Counted from the stretch's first letter, positions 1 through 7,212 are shown. The stretch is DNA of 23,329 bases from an uncultured Burkholderiales bacterium (GCA_903952885.1 CAJBHE010000008.1:1-23329); one strand, 5' to 3'. Numbers and translations: made by a program. Notes: generated by a model from the letters alone, not told the origin.

Positions 1-616
1 CCGTTTCTTGGTAAGCCTTGCGAGACTTTTCAAAGCGTTTGATGCTTTCTTTTGGCAGTTTGGTCAACGAGGCTTGTACTTTTTCTTCGGCGTTGATTTC
101 GCGGCCATACAAATGGTTGAAGCGGCGTGCGGCTTCGCGCGTCAGTTCCACATGGCTGGCTTGGTCTTCACCCACGGGCACATGTTTGGCTTTGTAGATC
201 AAGATGTCTGCAGCCTGAAGCAAGGGGTAGCCTAAAAAACCGTAAGTCGACAAGTCTTTGTCTTTGAGCTTTTCTTGCTGGTCTTTGTAGGTGGGCACGC
301 GCTCTAGCCAGCCCAGTGGTGTGCCCATCGCCAAGAGGGTGAACAGCTCGGCATGTTCTGGAATGCGGCTTTGCAAGAAGATGGTGCAAGCGTTGGGGTC
401 GAGGCCCGCAGCGAGCCAGTCGATCACCATCTCGTACACGTTCTTCTCGATCACCTCACGGTTTTCGTAGTGAGTGGTCAGGGCGTGCCAGTCGGCCACG
501 AAGTAGTAGCAATCCATCTCAGACTGCAAACGCACCCAGTTTTTCAAAGCGCCGTGGTAGTGGCCCAAATGCAAAGCACCCGTGGGGCGCATGCCGGAGA
601 GAACGCGTTCTTTCAT
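1..616 (-). CDS. trpS: Tryptophan--tRNA ligase, N-terminal part (partial at window edge)
   Basis: Class I aminoacyl-tRNA synthetase that charges tRNA-Trp in the cytoplasm. About 205 residues are visible before the window ends. The start MKERVLSGMRPTGALHLGHY carries the HIGH-type signature as HLGH at residues 16-19. Further family segments are LGYPLLQAADILIYKA and VPVGEDQASHVELTREAARRFN, which form the Trp/adenylate pocket region. After the GRE that follows, the sequence runs into a charged stretch (INAEEKVQASLTKLPKESIK) instead of going straight to the KMSKS loop. Betaproteobacterial TrpS proteins commonly carry an insertion here, so KMSKS should lie beyond position 1. The ATG sits 2 nt after the stop of the M50 protease gene with no clear Shine-Dalgarno, which suggests translational coupling. 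It is the last visible gene of the run that starts at 4184. Confidence 0.96.
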   Translation of the reverse strand, partial: MKERVLSGMRPTGALHLGHYHGALKNWVRLQSEMDCYYFVADWHALTTHYENREVIEKNVYEMVIDWLAAGLDPNACTIFLQSRIPEHAELFTLLAMGTPLGWLERVPTYKDQQEKLKDKDLSTYGFLGYPLLQAADILIYKAKHVPVGEDQASHVELTREAARRFNHLYGREINAEEKVQASLTKLPKESIKRFEKSRKAYQET

Positions 617-618
617 GT

Positions 619-1290
619 TCAAGGCTTCAGTAAAAATTCAAACGGACTGAGCATGAGGCTCAGCAACTCAAAAGTCAGGGTCATGAGGGGAGCCATCCAA
701 ACGGTGTCGACAACTTTCAAAAGTACCAAGGCCATCACAATGTAAAAGCCATAAGGCTCAACGCGAGACAGCCAAACCGCTTGTTTCCAAGGCAACAAGC
801 CCACCAAGATGCGTCCACCGTCAAGTGGCGGCAGCGGAAATAAATTGAAAGCAAACATCACGGCGTTCACTTTCACACCTGCTTTACAGACTTCAATGAA
901 GTAGCGCTCTTCTAAACCCGCAGCGATCAAGCCGTACATGGCGAACGCCCACACAAAGGCTTGGATGAAGTTAACGGCAGGGCCAGCAAGAGCCACCCAA
1001 ATCATGTCGCGTTTGGGGTGGTGCAAATGGCTGAAGTTCACGGGTACTGGCCGAGCGAAGCCAAATAAGAAGTTACCCCCCGTTGCCAAATAAAGCGCGA
1101 TAGGCATCACCAGTGTGCCCATCGGGTCGATATGCGGCATGGGGTTCAAGGTCACACGGCCCATTGTCCAAGCTGTGTTGTCACCACGTAAGTATGCAAC
1201 GTAACCGTGTGCGGCCTCATGCAACGTGATGGCAAACACCACGGGCAGACCAAAAATAAGGATGTCTTGAATAAGTGCAGAAAAATTCAC
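619..1290 (-). CDS. Site-2 protease family (M50) membrane metalloprotease
   Basis: 223-residue polytopic membrane protein of the M50 family (short, FtsZ-independent class without PDZ or CBS domains). The zinc-binding HEAAH motif is at residues 24-28 inside the first hydrophobic helix. The second catalytic motif, NLFPLPPLDGGR, is at residues 149-160 with Asp157 as the expected third zinc ligand. AGPAVN at 102-107 is also typical of the family. Both halves of the active site are intact, so it is probably an active intramembrane protease; its substrate is unknown. The start is GTG at 1290. It lies 46 nt after yciO and 2 nt before trpS in the same direction. Short M50 proteins next to trpS are, as far as I recall, a common arrangement in betaproteobacteria, but this does not reveal the substrate. 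Confidence 0.9.
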   Translation of the reverse strand: MNFSALIQDILIFGLPVVFAITLHEAAHGYVAYLRGDNTAWTMGRVTLNPMPHIDPMGTLVMPIALYLATGGNFLFGFARPVPVNFSHLHHPKRDMIWVALAGPAVNFIQAFVWAFAMYGLIAAGLEERYFIEVCKAGVKVNAVMFAFNLFPLPPLDGGRILVGLLPWKQAVWLSRVEPYGFYIVMALVLLKVVDTVWMAPLMTLTFELLSLMLSPFEFLLKP

Positions 1291-1305
1291 AACTGAATTG
1301 TCGCA

Positions 1306-1319
1306 CTCAACGCGTTGAG
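1306..1319. repeat. 14-bp perfect palindrome in the yciO/M50 gap
   Basis: CTCAACGCGTTGAG reads the same on both strands. It lies in the 46-nt gap between yciO and the M50 gene, the only real gap in this six-gene run. It could be an operator for an internal promoter or simply a chance palindrome; there is no T-run, so it is not a terminator. Confidence 0.35.
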
Positions 1320-1336
1320 ACTAGGCTAGGAGCCGT

Positions 1337-1972
1337 TCACAGGCCCAAAGCACTCAGCGGGCCGCGCCCTTGGCGCATCACCTCGGGGTCGCCGCCGCCA
1401 TCCATGGGCGTGAGGTCGACCACGGTGGTGGGCTGCAGTGGGCAAGCGCCTGCGTCAATCACGGCAGCGAGGTCGTGCTCAAAGCGGTCGCGAATTTCTT
1501 CGGCGTCGTTCATGGGGTCGGTTTCGCCGGGGGCGATGAGCGTGGTGGCCAGCAGCGGAGCGCCGTGGAGCCCTAGCAAATCAAGCAAGGTTTTGTTGAG
1601 CGGCACGCGCAGACCAATGGTTTTGCGTTGTGGGTGGCTGACACGGCGGGGCACTTCTTTGGTGGCTTCCAAAATGAAGGTATAGGCCCCGGGCGTTGCC
1701 GCTTTGAGCAAGCGGTATTGGCGGTTGTCCACCTTGGCGTAGTTGGCCAGTTCAGACAAGTCGCGGCACATCAAGGTGAGGTGGTGCTTGTCGTCCACTT
1801 GGCGGATGCGACGCATGTGTTCGACCGCTGCCTTGTCGTCCAAGTGGCAGACCAGGGCGTAGCTGGAGTCGGTGGGCACGGCCAGAATTCCGCCGCGCTC
1901 TAGCAGTTGCACAGCTTGCTTGAGCAAACGAGGTTGGGGGTTGTCGGGATGGACTTGAAGAAACTGGGCCAT
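1337..1972 (-). CDS. yciO: YciO family protein (Sua5/YciO/YrdC superfamily)
   Basis: 211 residues of the Sua5/YrdC fold. The start MAQFLQVHPDNPQPRLLKQA, the segment HLTLMCRDLSELANYAKVDN and KEVPRRVSHPQRKTIGLRVP match E. coli YciO closely by memory, more closely than TsaC or Sua5. TsaC/Sua5 make threonylcarbamoyl-AMP for the tRNA t6A modification. YciO shares the nucleotide-binding fold, but its physiological role is less settled and it does not simply replace TsaC. The ATG overlaps the rnm stop by one base (TAATG), so the two are translationally coupled. The same rnm-yciO pair is adjacent in E. coli near the trp operon, which supports the assignment. Confidence 0.9.
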   Translation of the reverse strand: MAQFLQVHPDNPQPRLLKQAVQLLERGGILAVPTDSSYALVCHLDDKAAVEHMRRIRQVDDKHHLTLMCRDLSELANYAKVDNRQYRLLKAATPGAYTFILEATKEVPRRVSHPQRKTIGLRVPLNKTLLDLLGLHGAPLLATTLIAPGETDPMNDAEEIRDRFEHDLAAVIDAGACPLQPTTVVDLTPMDGGGDPEVMRQGRGPLSALGL

Positions 1973-2829
1973 TATTGAACCCGGTCAGCGAGCGCTTCCC
2001 ATACGGGTTTCAATTGGCCGGGTAGCCAAGGTAGCGTACCGAGGTCAATTCGGCTTTCTTCAGGACTGTGGAAATCGCTGCCACGCGAGGCAAAGAGGTC
2101 AAACTCTTTGGCTATGTCAGCGTAGGTGACGTATTCGGCCACAGAGTGACTACCTGTGACGACCTCAACGCCTTGACCGCCGTGGTTTTTGAATTCGGTG
2201 AAGAGCGCAAACTCTTCATTGGGCGTGAAGCCGTAGCGCGCTGGATGGGCGATGACCGCCATGCCCTTGGCTTGCACAATCCACTGCACCGCGTTTTTGA
2301 GCGACGCCCAACTGTGCGGCACAAAGCCAGGGTTGCCTTCTGTGAGGAAGCGGCGAAACACTTCATTCGTGTCTTGGCACACACCTGTTTCGACGAGGAA
2401 GCGGGCGAAGTGGGTGCGCGAAATCAGCTCGTGGTTGCCTGCGAATTTCAAGGCGCCTTCATAAGCACCGTGAATACCCACTTTGGCGAGTCCAGCAGCC
2501 ATTTGTTGGGCTCGCTCACCACGACCACCACGTGTTTGGTGCAAACCTTGTTTGAGCTGTTCGTCATGCGCATCAAATCCGAGGCCCACGATGTGCACGG
2601 TTTTGTGAGCGAAGGTGATGGAGATTTCCACACCCGTGAGGTACTTCATGCCGTTGGCTTTTGCCGCTGCTAAGGCGCGGTCTTGACCGCCTATTTCATC
2701 GTGGTCGGTCAAGGCCCATAGTTCTACACCATTGGCTTTGGCGCGAGCGGCCAAAAGCTCAGGTGTCAACGTGCCATCCGAGACCACGGAGTGGCAGTGT
2801 AGATCGGCATTGAGGATAGAGGAAGTCAC
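1972..2829 (-). CDS. rnm: PHP-domain 5'-3' exoribonuclease / 3',5'-nucleoside bisphosphate phosphatase (RNase AM, YciV)
   Basis: 285 residues with a PHP phosphoesterase fold. Metal-binding motifs in order are DLHCHSVVSDG at residues 9-19, LTDHDE at 40-45, GVEIS at 66-70, IAHPARY in the middle, and SRGSDFHSP near the C terminus. This full set fits the YciV/TrpH family. E. coli YciV (RNase AM) trims 5' ends of rRNA and other RNA, and a Chromobacterium relative hydrolyses 3',5'-nucleoside bisphosphates such as pAp. The start is GTG at 2829, 3 nt after the TatD-family stop. The stop overlaps the yciO start by 1 nt. It is cytoplasmic, with no signal peptide. Confidence 0.92.
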   Translation of the reverse strand: MTSSILNADLHCHSVVSDGTLTPELLAARAKANGVELWALTDHDEIGGQDRALAAAKANGMKYLTGVEISITFAHKTVHIVGLGFDAHDEQLKQGLHQTRGGRGERAQQMAAGLAKVGIHGAYEGALKFAGNHELISRTHFARFLVETGVCQDTNEVFRRFLTEGNPGFVPHSWASLKNAVQWIVQAKGMAVIAHPARYGFTPNEEFALFTEFKNHGGQGVEVVTGSHSVAEYVTYADIAKEFDLFASRGSDFHSPEESRIDLGTLPWLPGQLKPVWEALADRVQ

Positions 2830-2832
2830 GCC

Positions 2833-3651
2833 TCATTGTAGGCGTGGCAAGGCTTCTCGCGCATTGGCGCTGGTGGCAGAGGCCACTTCGTCTTGGGAGA
2901 TGTCGCGCAGCTCGGCCAGCACTTGCGCGATACGCGGCAGCTCGGCAGGTTCGTTGCGGCCTTGAGGCTGACCACTGGCGCGTTGTTCGGCAGTGGTGTA
3001 GAGCCAATGCGGCGGGATATCAGGTGCGTCCGTTTCGAGCACGATGGCTGAGAGCGGCAGCTCGGTGGCCAAACGGCGCAGCTGCAAGGCACGGTCATAG
3101 GTGAGCGAGCCTCCAAATCCGAGCTTGAAGCCCAAGGCGATGAAGGCCTGTGCCTGTTGCAGGCTGCCATTGAACGCGTGGGCAATCCCACCTACCACCG
3201 GCGTGTCGCGCAAACCTTTGAGTAGCAAGTCGGCACTGCGGCGCACATGCAAGATGACGGGCAGGTGATGGTGTTGGGCGAGCTTGAGCTGGGTTTTGTA
3301 AAACAGTTGTTGTTTGGCCAAGGCTTCGGGCGTGTTGAGCTCAGGCACAAACCCATCGAGGCCAATTTCACCCACGGCGACCAAGCGTGGGTCCAGGTGG
3401 TGGGTGTGCAGCGCGGCATCCAACTGGGCCAAGTGTGCATCGGTGGATTGCGGTGTGAAAAGCGGGTGAATGCCCAACGCATAAGCATCTTGCTGGGTGT
3501 GGGCCAGCAGGCGGACCGTGTCAAAGTTGGCGGCGGCAACTGCGGGAATGACACTCATTGCTACCCCAGCGCCTCGTGCTCGAAGATGCAAGCCAGCGCG
3601 GTCGTGATCAAACTCTGCAGCGTCTAGGTGCGCATGTGTGTCAATCCACAT
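2833..3651 (-). CDS. TatD-family metal-dependent hydrolase (YjjV-like)
   Basis: 272-residue TIM-barrel metal-dependent hydrolase. Metal-binding motifs visible are DTHAHLD at residues 4-10, GIHP at 60-63, GEIGLD at 94-99, LPVILHVRR, IAHAFNGSLQQA and the C-terminal ETDAPDIPPHW. The combination HAFNGSLQQAQ plus LETDAPDIPP resembles E. coli YjjV more than TatD or YcfH. Members of this family are 3'-5' DNA/RNA exonucleases or D-aminoacyl-tRNA deacylase-like enzymes; the substrate cannot be read from the sequence. It is followed after 3 nt by the PHP nuclease gene rnm, so two metal-dependent nuclease-type enzymes are produced together. The ATG at 3651 is 2 nt after the stop of the Rrf2 regulator gene. 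Confidence 0.92.
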   Translation of the reverse strand: MWIDTHAHLDAAEFDHDRAGLHLRARGAGVAMSVIPAVAAANFDTVRLLAHTQQDAYALGIHPLFTPQSTDAHLAQLDAALHTHHLDPRLVAVGEIGLDGFVPELNTPEALAKQQLFYKTQLKLAQHHHLPVILHVRRSADLLLKGLRDTPVVGGIAHAFNGSLQQAQAFIALGFKLGFGGSLTYDRALQLRRLATELPLSAIVLETDAPDIPPHWLYTTAEQRASGQPQGRNEPAELPRIAQVLAELRDISQDEVASATSANAREALPRLQ

Positions 3652-3653
3652 CG

Positions 3654-4184
3654 TCAGTGGCTATTGACCAAAGCATGGCCCAGAGCGAAGACAGAGTTGG
3701 GTGCTTTGGTGGTTATTGCGGTTTGCGGTTTTTGTGCAAAAACGCCGCGCTTGGTTGAGCCATGGGCAGGCACTTGGCCGACCCTAGAGAGTTGCGCGGC
3801 AATCAGGCTGTGTAAGCTGATGGACTGCATATGCTCGTCCATTTTTTGGTTCAAGCTAGACCACAGCTCTTCGGCGGACACATAGCCGTTTTGTTCGGCA
3901 TCGGCTGGCAATGCCTCTTTTTCATCGGGGCTGTTGACCGCATAAATGATGTCGGCCACGCTAATGAGGTTGGCATCGCGGTTCAGGCTGTAGCCGCCTC
4001 CTGGGCCGCGCGTGCTTTCCACCAAGCCGTGCTGACGCATCTTGCTGAAGATTTGTTCAAGGTAGGAGATAGAAATGTGTTGGCGTTGGCTGATGGCGGC
4101 CAATGACACAGGGCCTTGATGCTGGCGCAGGCCCATGTCAATCATGGCAGTGACGGCAAAACGGCTTTTGGTACTTAAACGCAT
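3654..4184 (-). CDS. Rrf2-family transcriptional regulator, IscR-like but without cysteines
   Basis: 176 residues. The first 85 are close to IscR: MRLSTKSRFAVTAMIDMGLR, a winged helix with ISYLEQIFSKMRQHGLV (recognition helix) and the wing RGPGGGYSL. In IscR three cysteines after this region ligate a [2Fe-2S] cluster. Here the matching stretch (about 85-108) is SPDEKEALPADAEQNGY, and there is no Cys anywhere in the protein; the fourth ligand, His107 in E. coli, also appears replaced (Glu). The dimer-helix segment LWSSLNQKMDEHMQSISL is kept. A C-terminal extension of roughly 45 residues rich in Ala, Gln and Thr follows. It therefore cannot sense through a cysteine-bound cluster. It has a strong Shine-Dalgarno, heads the run to trpS and is divergent from nhaR. 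Confidence 0.88.
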   Translation of the reverse strand: MRLSTKSRFAVTAMIDMGLRQHQGPVSLAAISQRQHISISYLEQIFSKMRQHGLVESTRGPGGGYSLNRDANLISVADIIYAVNSPDEKEALPADAEQNGYVSAEELWSSLNQKMDEHMQSISLHSLIAAQLSRVGQVPAHGSTKRGVFAQKPQTAITTKAPNSVFALGHALVNSH

Positions 4185-4189
4185 GGAAT

Positions 4190-4195
4190 CCTCCT
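4190..4195 (-). promoter_or_regulatory. Strong Shine-Dalgarno for the IscR-like regulator
   Basis: AGGAGG on the minus strand, 5 nt before the ATG at 4184. A perfect anti-16S match fixes this start and contrasts with the weak or absent sites inside the downstream run, where coupling is likely. Confidence 0.8.
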
Positions 4196-4222
4196 ATGGG
4201 TAGTAAGCAGACTTTACGCAGA

Positions 4223-4241
4223 AATTTACTTCGTGTAAATT
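4223..4241. promoter_or_regulatory. Inverted repeat, candidate operator between the divergent regulators
   Basis: AATTTAC, five bases, GTAAATT: a perfect 7-bp inverted repeat. It contains a T-N11-A core (T4226, A4238), the usual shape of a LysR-family site. It lies in the 105-bp AT-rich gap between the Rrf2 regulator and nhaR. A possible nhaR promoter, TTTACG (4213-4218), 17 bases, TAAATT (4236-4241), would overlap it. Which regulator binds is not shown by the sequence. Confidence 0.5.
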
Positions 4242-4261
4242 CGTATTTATTGTTTTATCAA

Positions 4262-4276
4262 TTCGAAAAAATCGAA
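4262..4276. promoter_or_regulatory. Second inverted repeat, candidate operator close to the nhaR start
   Basis: TTCGA, five A, TCGAA: a perfect 5-bp inverted repeat with a T-N11-A core (T4263, A4275). Its centre is 37 bp from that of the repeat at 4223-4241 and it ends 13 bp before the nhaR ATG, a position suited to autorepression. The two together resemble the paired sites of LysR-type regulators. Confidence 0.4.
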
Positions 4277-4289
4277 GTTTAAGAACAAC

Positions 4290-5186
4290 ATGAATTTCAA
4301 ACACTTGTACTATTTTTGGGTCACAGCACGCGCAGGCGGTGTCATGCGGGCTGGTGAGCAGCTCCATACCACGCCGCAAACGCTGTCTGGCCAAATCAAG
4401 TTGTTGGAAGAAAGCTTGGGCCGCCAGCTGTTTCGCAAAAGCGGCCGACAACTTGAATTGACCGAAGACGGCCGCAAGGCGCTGAGCTATGCGGACGATA
4501 TTTTTGCTTTGGGCTCCGAGCTAGAAACGGCCATGGCCAACACCCAAGCGGGTGTGCGCACGCTGGAGTTTCGGGTGGGCGTGGCTGACTCGGTGGCCAA
4601 GTCGGTGGCTTACCGGCTGCTTGAGCCCGCTTTGTCTATCCCTGAGCCCGTACGCTTGATTGGCAGCGAGGGCAAGTTTCCAGACCTGCTGGCCCAGCTG
4701 GCCTTGCACCGGCTCGATTTGGTGATTGCGGATGAGCCGCTGTCTAAGCGCATCAGCGTGAAGGCGTTCAACCATGCGTTAGGAACCACACCCATGAGTT
4801 TTTTTTGCACGCCTGCTTTGCGCACCACATTGAAAGGCAAGTTTCCGCAGTGTTTGAATGACGCGCCCATGTTGATTCAAGGTTCCTCGTCCTCTGTGCG
4901 TCAGCAGTTGGATGGGTGGTTAGTGCGCTACAAAATTCAGCCGCGTGTCGTGGGTGAGTTTGATGACGGCGCATTAATGACGGCGTTTGGCCGAGAAGGG
5001 CGGGGCGTGTTCATGTCACCCAGCATTTTGGAAAGTGAAACTGTGGCGCAATTTGGCGTGGAAGTGATTGGCCGCACTGACGAGCTGGTGGAAGAGTTTT
5101 TTGCGGTGTCTGTGGAGCGCCGCATTTCTCACCCGTGTGTGGCCGCTATCACTCAAAACGCCCGTGGGCGTTTGTTTAGCGGTTAA
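4290..5186 (+). CDS. nhaR: NhaR-like LysR-family transcriptional regulator
   Basis: 298 residues. The N-terminal winged helix-turn-helix has the NhaR-type start MNFKHLYYFWVTARAGG and TPQTLSGQIKLLEESLGRQLF at about 28-48, followed by a linker helix and a periplasmic-binding-protein-like effector domain. The motifs FRVGVADSVAKSVAYRLLEPA, RLDLVIADEPL and VVGEFDDGALMTAFGREGRGVF match NhaR (GEFDDAALMKAFG in E. coli by memory). In E. coli NhaR responds to sodium and activates the Na+/H+ antiporter nhaA and other genes. No nhaA is present in this window, so the target here is open. It is divergent from the IscR-like regulator and has two inverted repeats upstream. No good Shine-Dalgarno is visible; the start is fixed by family alignment. 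Confidence 0.88.
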   Translation: MNFKHLYYFWVTARAGGVMRAGEQLHTTPQTLSGQIKLLEESLGRQLFRKSGRQLELTEDGRKALSYADDIFALGSELETAMANTQAGVRTLEFRVGVADSVAKSVAYRLLEPALSIPEPVRLIGSEGKFPDLLAQLALHRLDLVIADEPLSKRISVKAFNHALGTTPMSFFCTPALRTTLKGKFPQCLNDAPMLIQGSSSSVRQQLDGWLVRYKIQPRVVGEFDDGALMTAFGREGRGVFMSPSILESETVAQFGVEVIGRTDELVEEFFAVSVERRISHPCVAAITQNARGRLFSG

Positions 5187-5199
5187 ATGCTCAGCCCTT

Positions 5200-5217
5200 G
5201 ACTTAGCGCTTTAAGTC
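5200..5217. terminator. Weak hairpin between convergent nhaR and lolD
   Basis: GACTTA, GCGCTT, TAAGTC forms a 6-bp stem in the 41-nt gap between the stops of the convergent nhaR and lolD genes. The stem is short and no good T-run follows on either strand. It is only a candidate bidirectional terminator. Confidence 0.3.
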
Positions 5218-5227
5218 TTGCCGTGCA

Positions 5228-5911
5228 TCAGCTGGCTTGCAGCGTGCCAGCACTCAGATGCAACTGGCGGTCGCAACGCGCGGCCAAGGCGTTGTCATGC
5301 GTCACCAGCACAAAGGCGGTGTGGTGCTCGCGGGCTAGTTGCAACATCAGATCAAACACTTGGTTGGCAGTGTTGCGGTCGAGGTTGCCAGTGGGCTCGT
5401 CGGCCAACACGCACGCGGGACGTGTGACCAAAGCACGGGCAATCGCCACGCGCTGGCGTTCGCCGCCCGACAGCTCAGCGGGGCGGTGGTGCAAGCGGTG
5501 GCCAAGGCCCACCGCTTCGAGCATGGCCTGCGCTTGGGCACTGGCCGCAGCACGGTCCATGCGGCGAATCCACAGGGGCATGGCCACGTTGTCGATAGCG
5601 TTGAACTCGGGCAACAGGTGGTGGAACTGATACACAAAGCCCAAGTGTTGGTTGCGCAACTCGCCCAAGGCAGCAGCGCTGAGGCCAGCCAAAGGTTGGC
5701 CCATCAATGACACGTGGCCAGAAGTGGGTGCGTCCAAGCCACCCAACACATGCAGCAAGGTGCTTTTTCCCGAGCCCGATGAGCCAACGATGGCCAGGGT
5801 TTCACCAGCGTTGACTGACAGGTCGACATTGTGCAGCACGGTCACATCCAGCTGCCCCTCGTGGAAGCGTCGGCTGATGTTGCGTGCGGTAAGAACAGGC
5901 TTGTTTGACAT
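5228..5911 (-). CDS. lolD: Lipoprotein-releasing system ATP-binding protein LolD
   Basis: ABC ATPase of about 227 residues that powers extraction of outer-membrane lipoproteins from the inner membrane and their transfer to LolA. Walker A GSSGSGKST is at residues 43-51, the LolD-typical Q-loop segment LGFVYQFHHLLPEF at 90-103, the signature LSGGERQ at 147-153 and Walker B VLADEPTGNLD at 168-178. The start MSNKPVLTARNISRRFHEG aligns with the E. coli N terminus. A second candidate ATG lies 12 nt upstream at 5923, where ATGA overlaps the stop of the permease gene. Either way the two genes are coupled. It is the last gene of a two-gene lol operon, convergent with nhaR. Confidence 0.95.
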   Translation of the reverse strand: MSNKPVLTARNISRRFHEGQLDVTVLHNVDLSVNAGETLAIVGSSGSGKSTLLHVLGGLDAPTSGHVSLMGQPLAGLSAAALGELRNQHLGFVYQFHHLLPEFNAIDNVAMPLWIRRMDRAAASAQAQAMLEAVGLGHRLHHRPAELSGGERQRVAIARALVTRPACVLADEPTGNLDRNTANQVFDLMLQLAREHHTAFVLVTHDNALAARCDRQLHLSAGTLQAS

Positions 5912-5919
5912 GGCTGGCT

Positions 5920-7191
5920 TCATTCGTAGCGCAAGGCAAGAGCCGGATTGACGCGGCTGGCGCGCCAACTGGGGTAGAGGGTGGCCAAAAAGGCCAGCAC
6001 CAAAGAGATGAGGGTGATGGGCCAAATGTCGGCCGATTGAGGGTCGCTGGGCATGCGGCTGATCAGGTAGATGTCACGTGGTAAGAAGCTCGCACCCAGC
6101 AGGTGTTCAATGGCGGGCACAATCACATCGATGTTGAAAGCCACGCTCAGACCGAGCAGTAATCCGCCCAGCGTGCCCAGCACACCCACCGTGGCACCTT
6201 GCACGACAAAGATCGCCATGATGCTTTTGGGGCTCGCACCCAGTGTGCGCAGAATGGCAATGTCGGCACGTTTGTCGGTCACCGTCATCACCAGCGTGGT
6301 GACCAAGTTGAATGCCGCCACCGCCACGATGAGGGTGAGGATGATGAACATCATGCGTTTTTCGACTTGCACAGCCGCAAACCAGGTGCGGTTTTGGCGG
6401 GTCCAATCGCGCACGATCACATCGGGGCCAAGTTGCATGGCCAAGTCATAAGCCACGCTGCGGGCTTGCTGACTGTCTTTGATTTTCAGGCGCACACCGG
6501 AGGGCGCTTCGAGGCGGAAGATGCGCTGCGTGTCGTCGATATGCAGCAGCGCGAGGGAGGCGTCGTATTCGTAATGGCCCGAATCAAAAATGCCAGATAC
6601 GTGCAACTGCTTCAAGCGCGGCATCACCCCCGCTGGGGTGACTTGCCCGCCGGGGGCGATGAGGGTGATTTGGTCGCCCATGCCCACCCCCATCGACATG
6701 GCCAGCTCGCCACCCAACACCACATTGAAGCTGCCTGGCTCCAAGGTGGCACGCACCTCGGGTGGAATTTGCAAAGTAAAGTCGCTCACCTGTGTTTCGA
6801 GCTCGGGGTCTATGCCGCGCACCATCGCGCCGCGCATGTCTTCGCCTCGGGCAATCAGGGCTTGTTGCGACACAAAAGGCGCGGCTGCGACCACTTCGGT
6901 ATTTTGTTTGGCTTGGGCCATGAGCGCGTTCACATCGGCAAAACCTTCGCCACCGGGGGCGAGCAGCTCGATGTGCGACACCACGGCCAGCATGCGATCG
7001 CGCACTTCTTTTTGAAAGCCATTCATCACGCTCAGCACAATGATGAGTGCGGCCACACCCAGCGCAATGCCAAGCATTGACACGCCCGAGATGAACGAAA
7101 TAAAACCGTTACGGCCCGCCACTTTTCCAGCTCGCGTGTAACGCCAGCCAATCAGCAATTCAAAGGGGAGTTTGGATGAGGTGGTTTGCAT
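5920..7191 (-). CDS. lolC: Lipoprotein-releasing ABC transporter permease (LolC/LolE family, probably the only one)
   Basis: 423 residues from the ATG at 7191, MQTTSSKLPFELLIGWRYTR. A first membrane helix at about 35-55 is preceded by the conserved ELLIGWRYTRAGK and followed by VMNGFQKEVRDRML. Then comes a large periplasmic domain to about residue 270, and three membrane helices at the C terminus. The segment VAAFNLVTTLVMTVTDKRADIAILRTLGASPKSIM (quoted in two parts: VAAFNLVTTLVM and TDKRADIAILRTLGASPKS) and the end LYPSWRASRVNPALALRYE are closest to LolC by memory. Enteric bacteria have lolC-lolD-lolE; here only one permease is next to lolD, which suggests a homodimeric LolDF-type complex. 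An in-frame upstream extension to 7311 would overlap the divergent gene and has no family support. Confidence 0.93.
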   Translation of the reverse strand: MQTTSSKLPFELLIGWRYTRAGKVAGRNGFISFISGVSMLGIALGVAALIIVLSVMNGFQKEVRDRMLAVVSHIELLAPGGEGFADVNALMAQAKQNTEVVAAAPFVSQQALIARGEDMRGAMVRGIDPELETQVSDFTLQIPPEVRATLEPGSFNVVLGGELAMSMGVGMGDQITLIAPGGQVTPAGVMPRLKQLHVSGIFDSGHYEYDASLALLHIDDTQRIFRLEAPSGVRLKIKDSQQARSVAYDLAMQLGPDVIVRDWTRQNRTWFAAVQVEKRMMFIILTLIVAVAAFNLVTTLVMTVTDKRADIAILRTLGASPKSIMAIFVVQGATVGVLGTLGGLLLGLSVAFNIDVIVPAIEHLLGASFLPRDIYLISRMPSDPQSADIWPITLISLVLAFLATLYPSWRASRVNPALALRYE

Positions 7192-7212
7192 GTGTGCTCG
7201 ATTATCCCGTAG

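Noticed and set aside
2068..2673. Plus-strand open frame (201 codons) opposite rnm
   Set aside because: Contained in rnm, whose PHP motifs are intact; no recognisable domain in the antisense frame.
6199..7080. Long plus-strand open frame (293 codons) opposite lolC
   Set aside because: It lies entirely inside the well-supported permease gene, is His/Gly/Gln-rich with no family motif, and looks like an antisense effect of codon bias.
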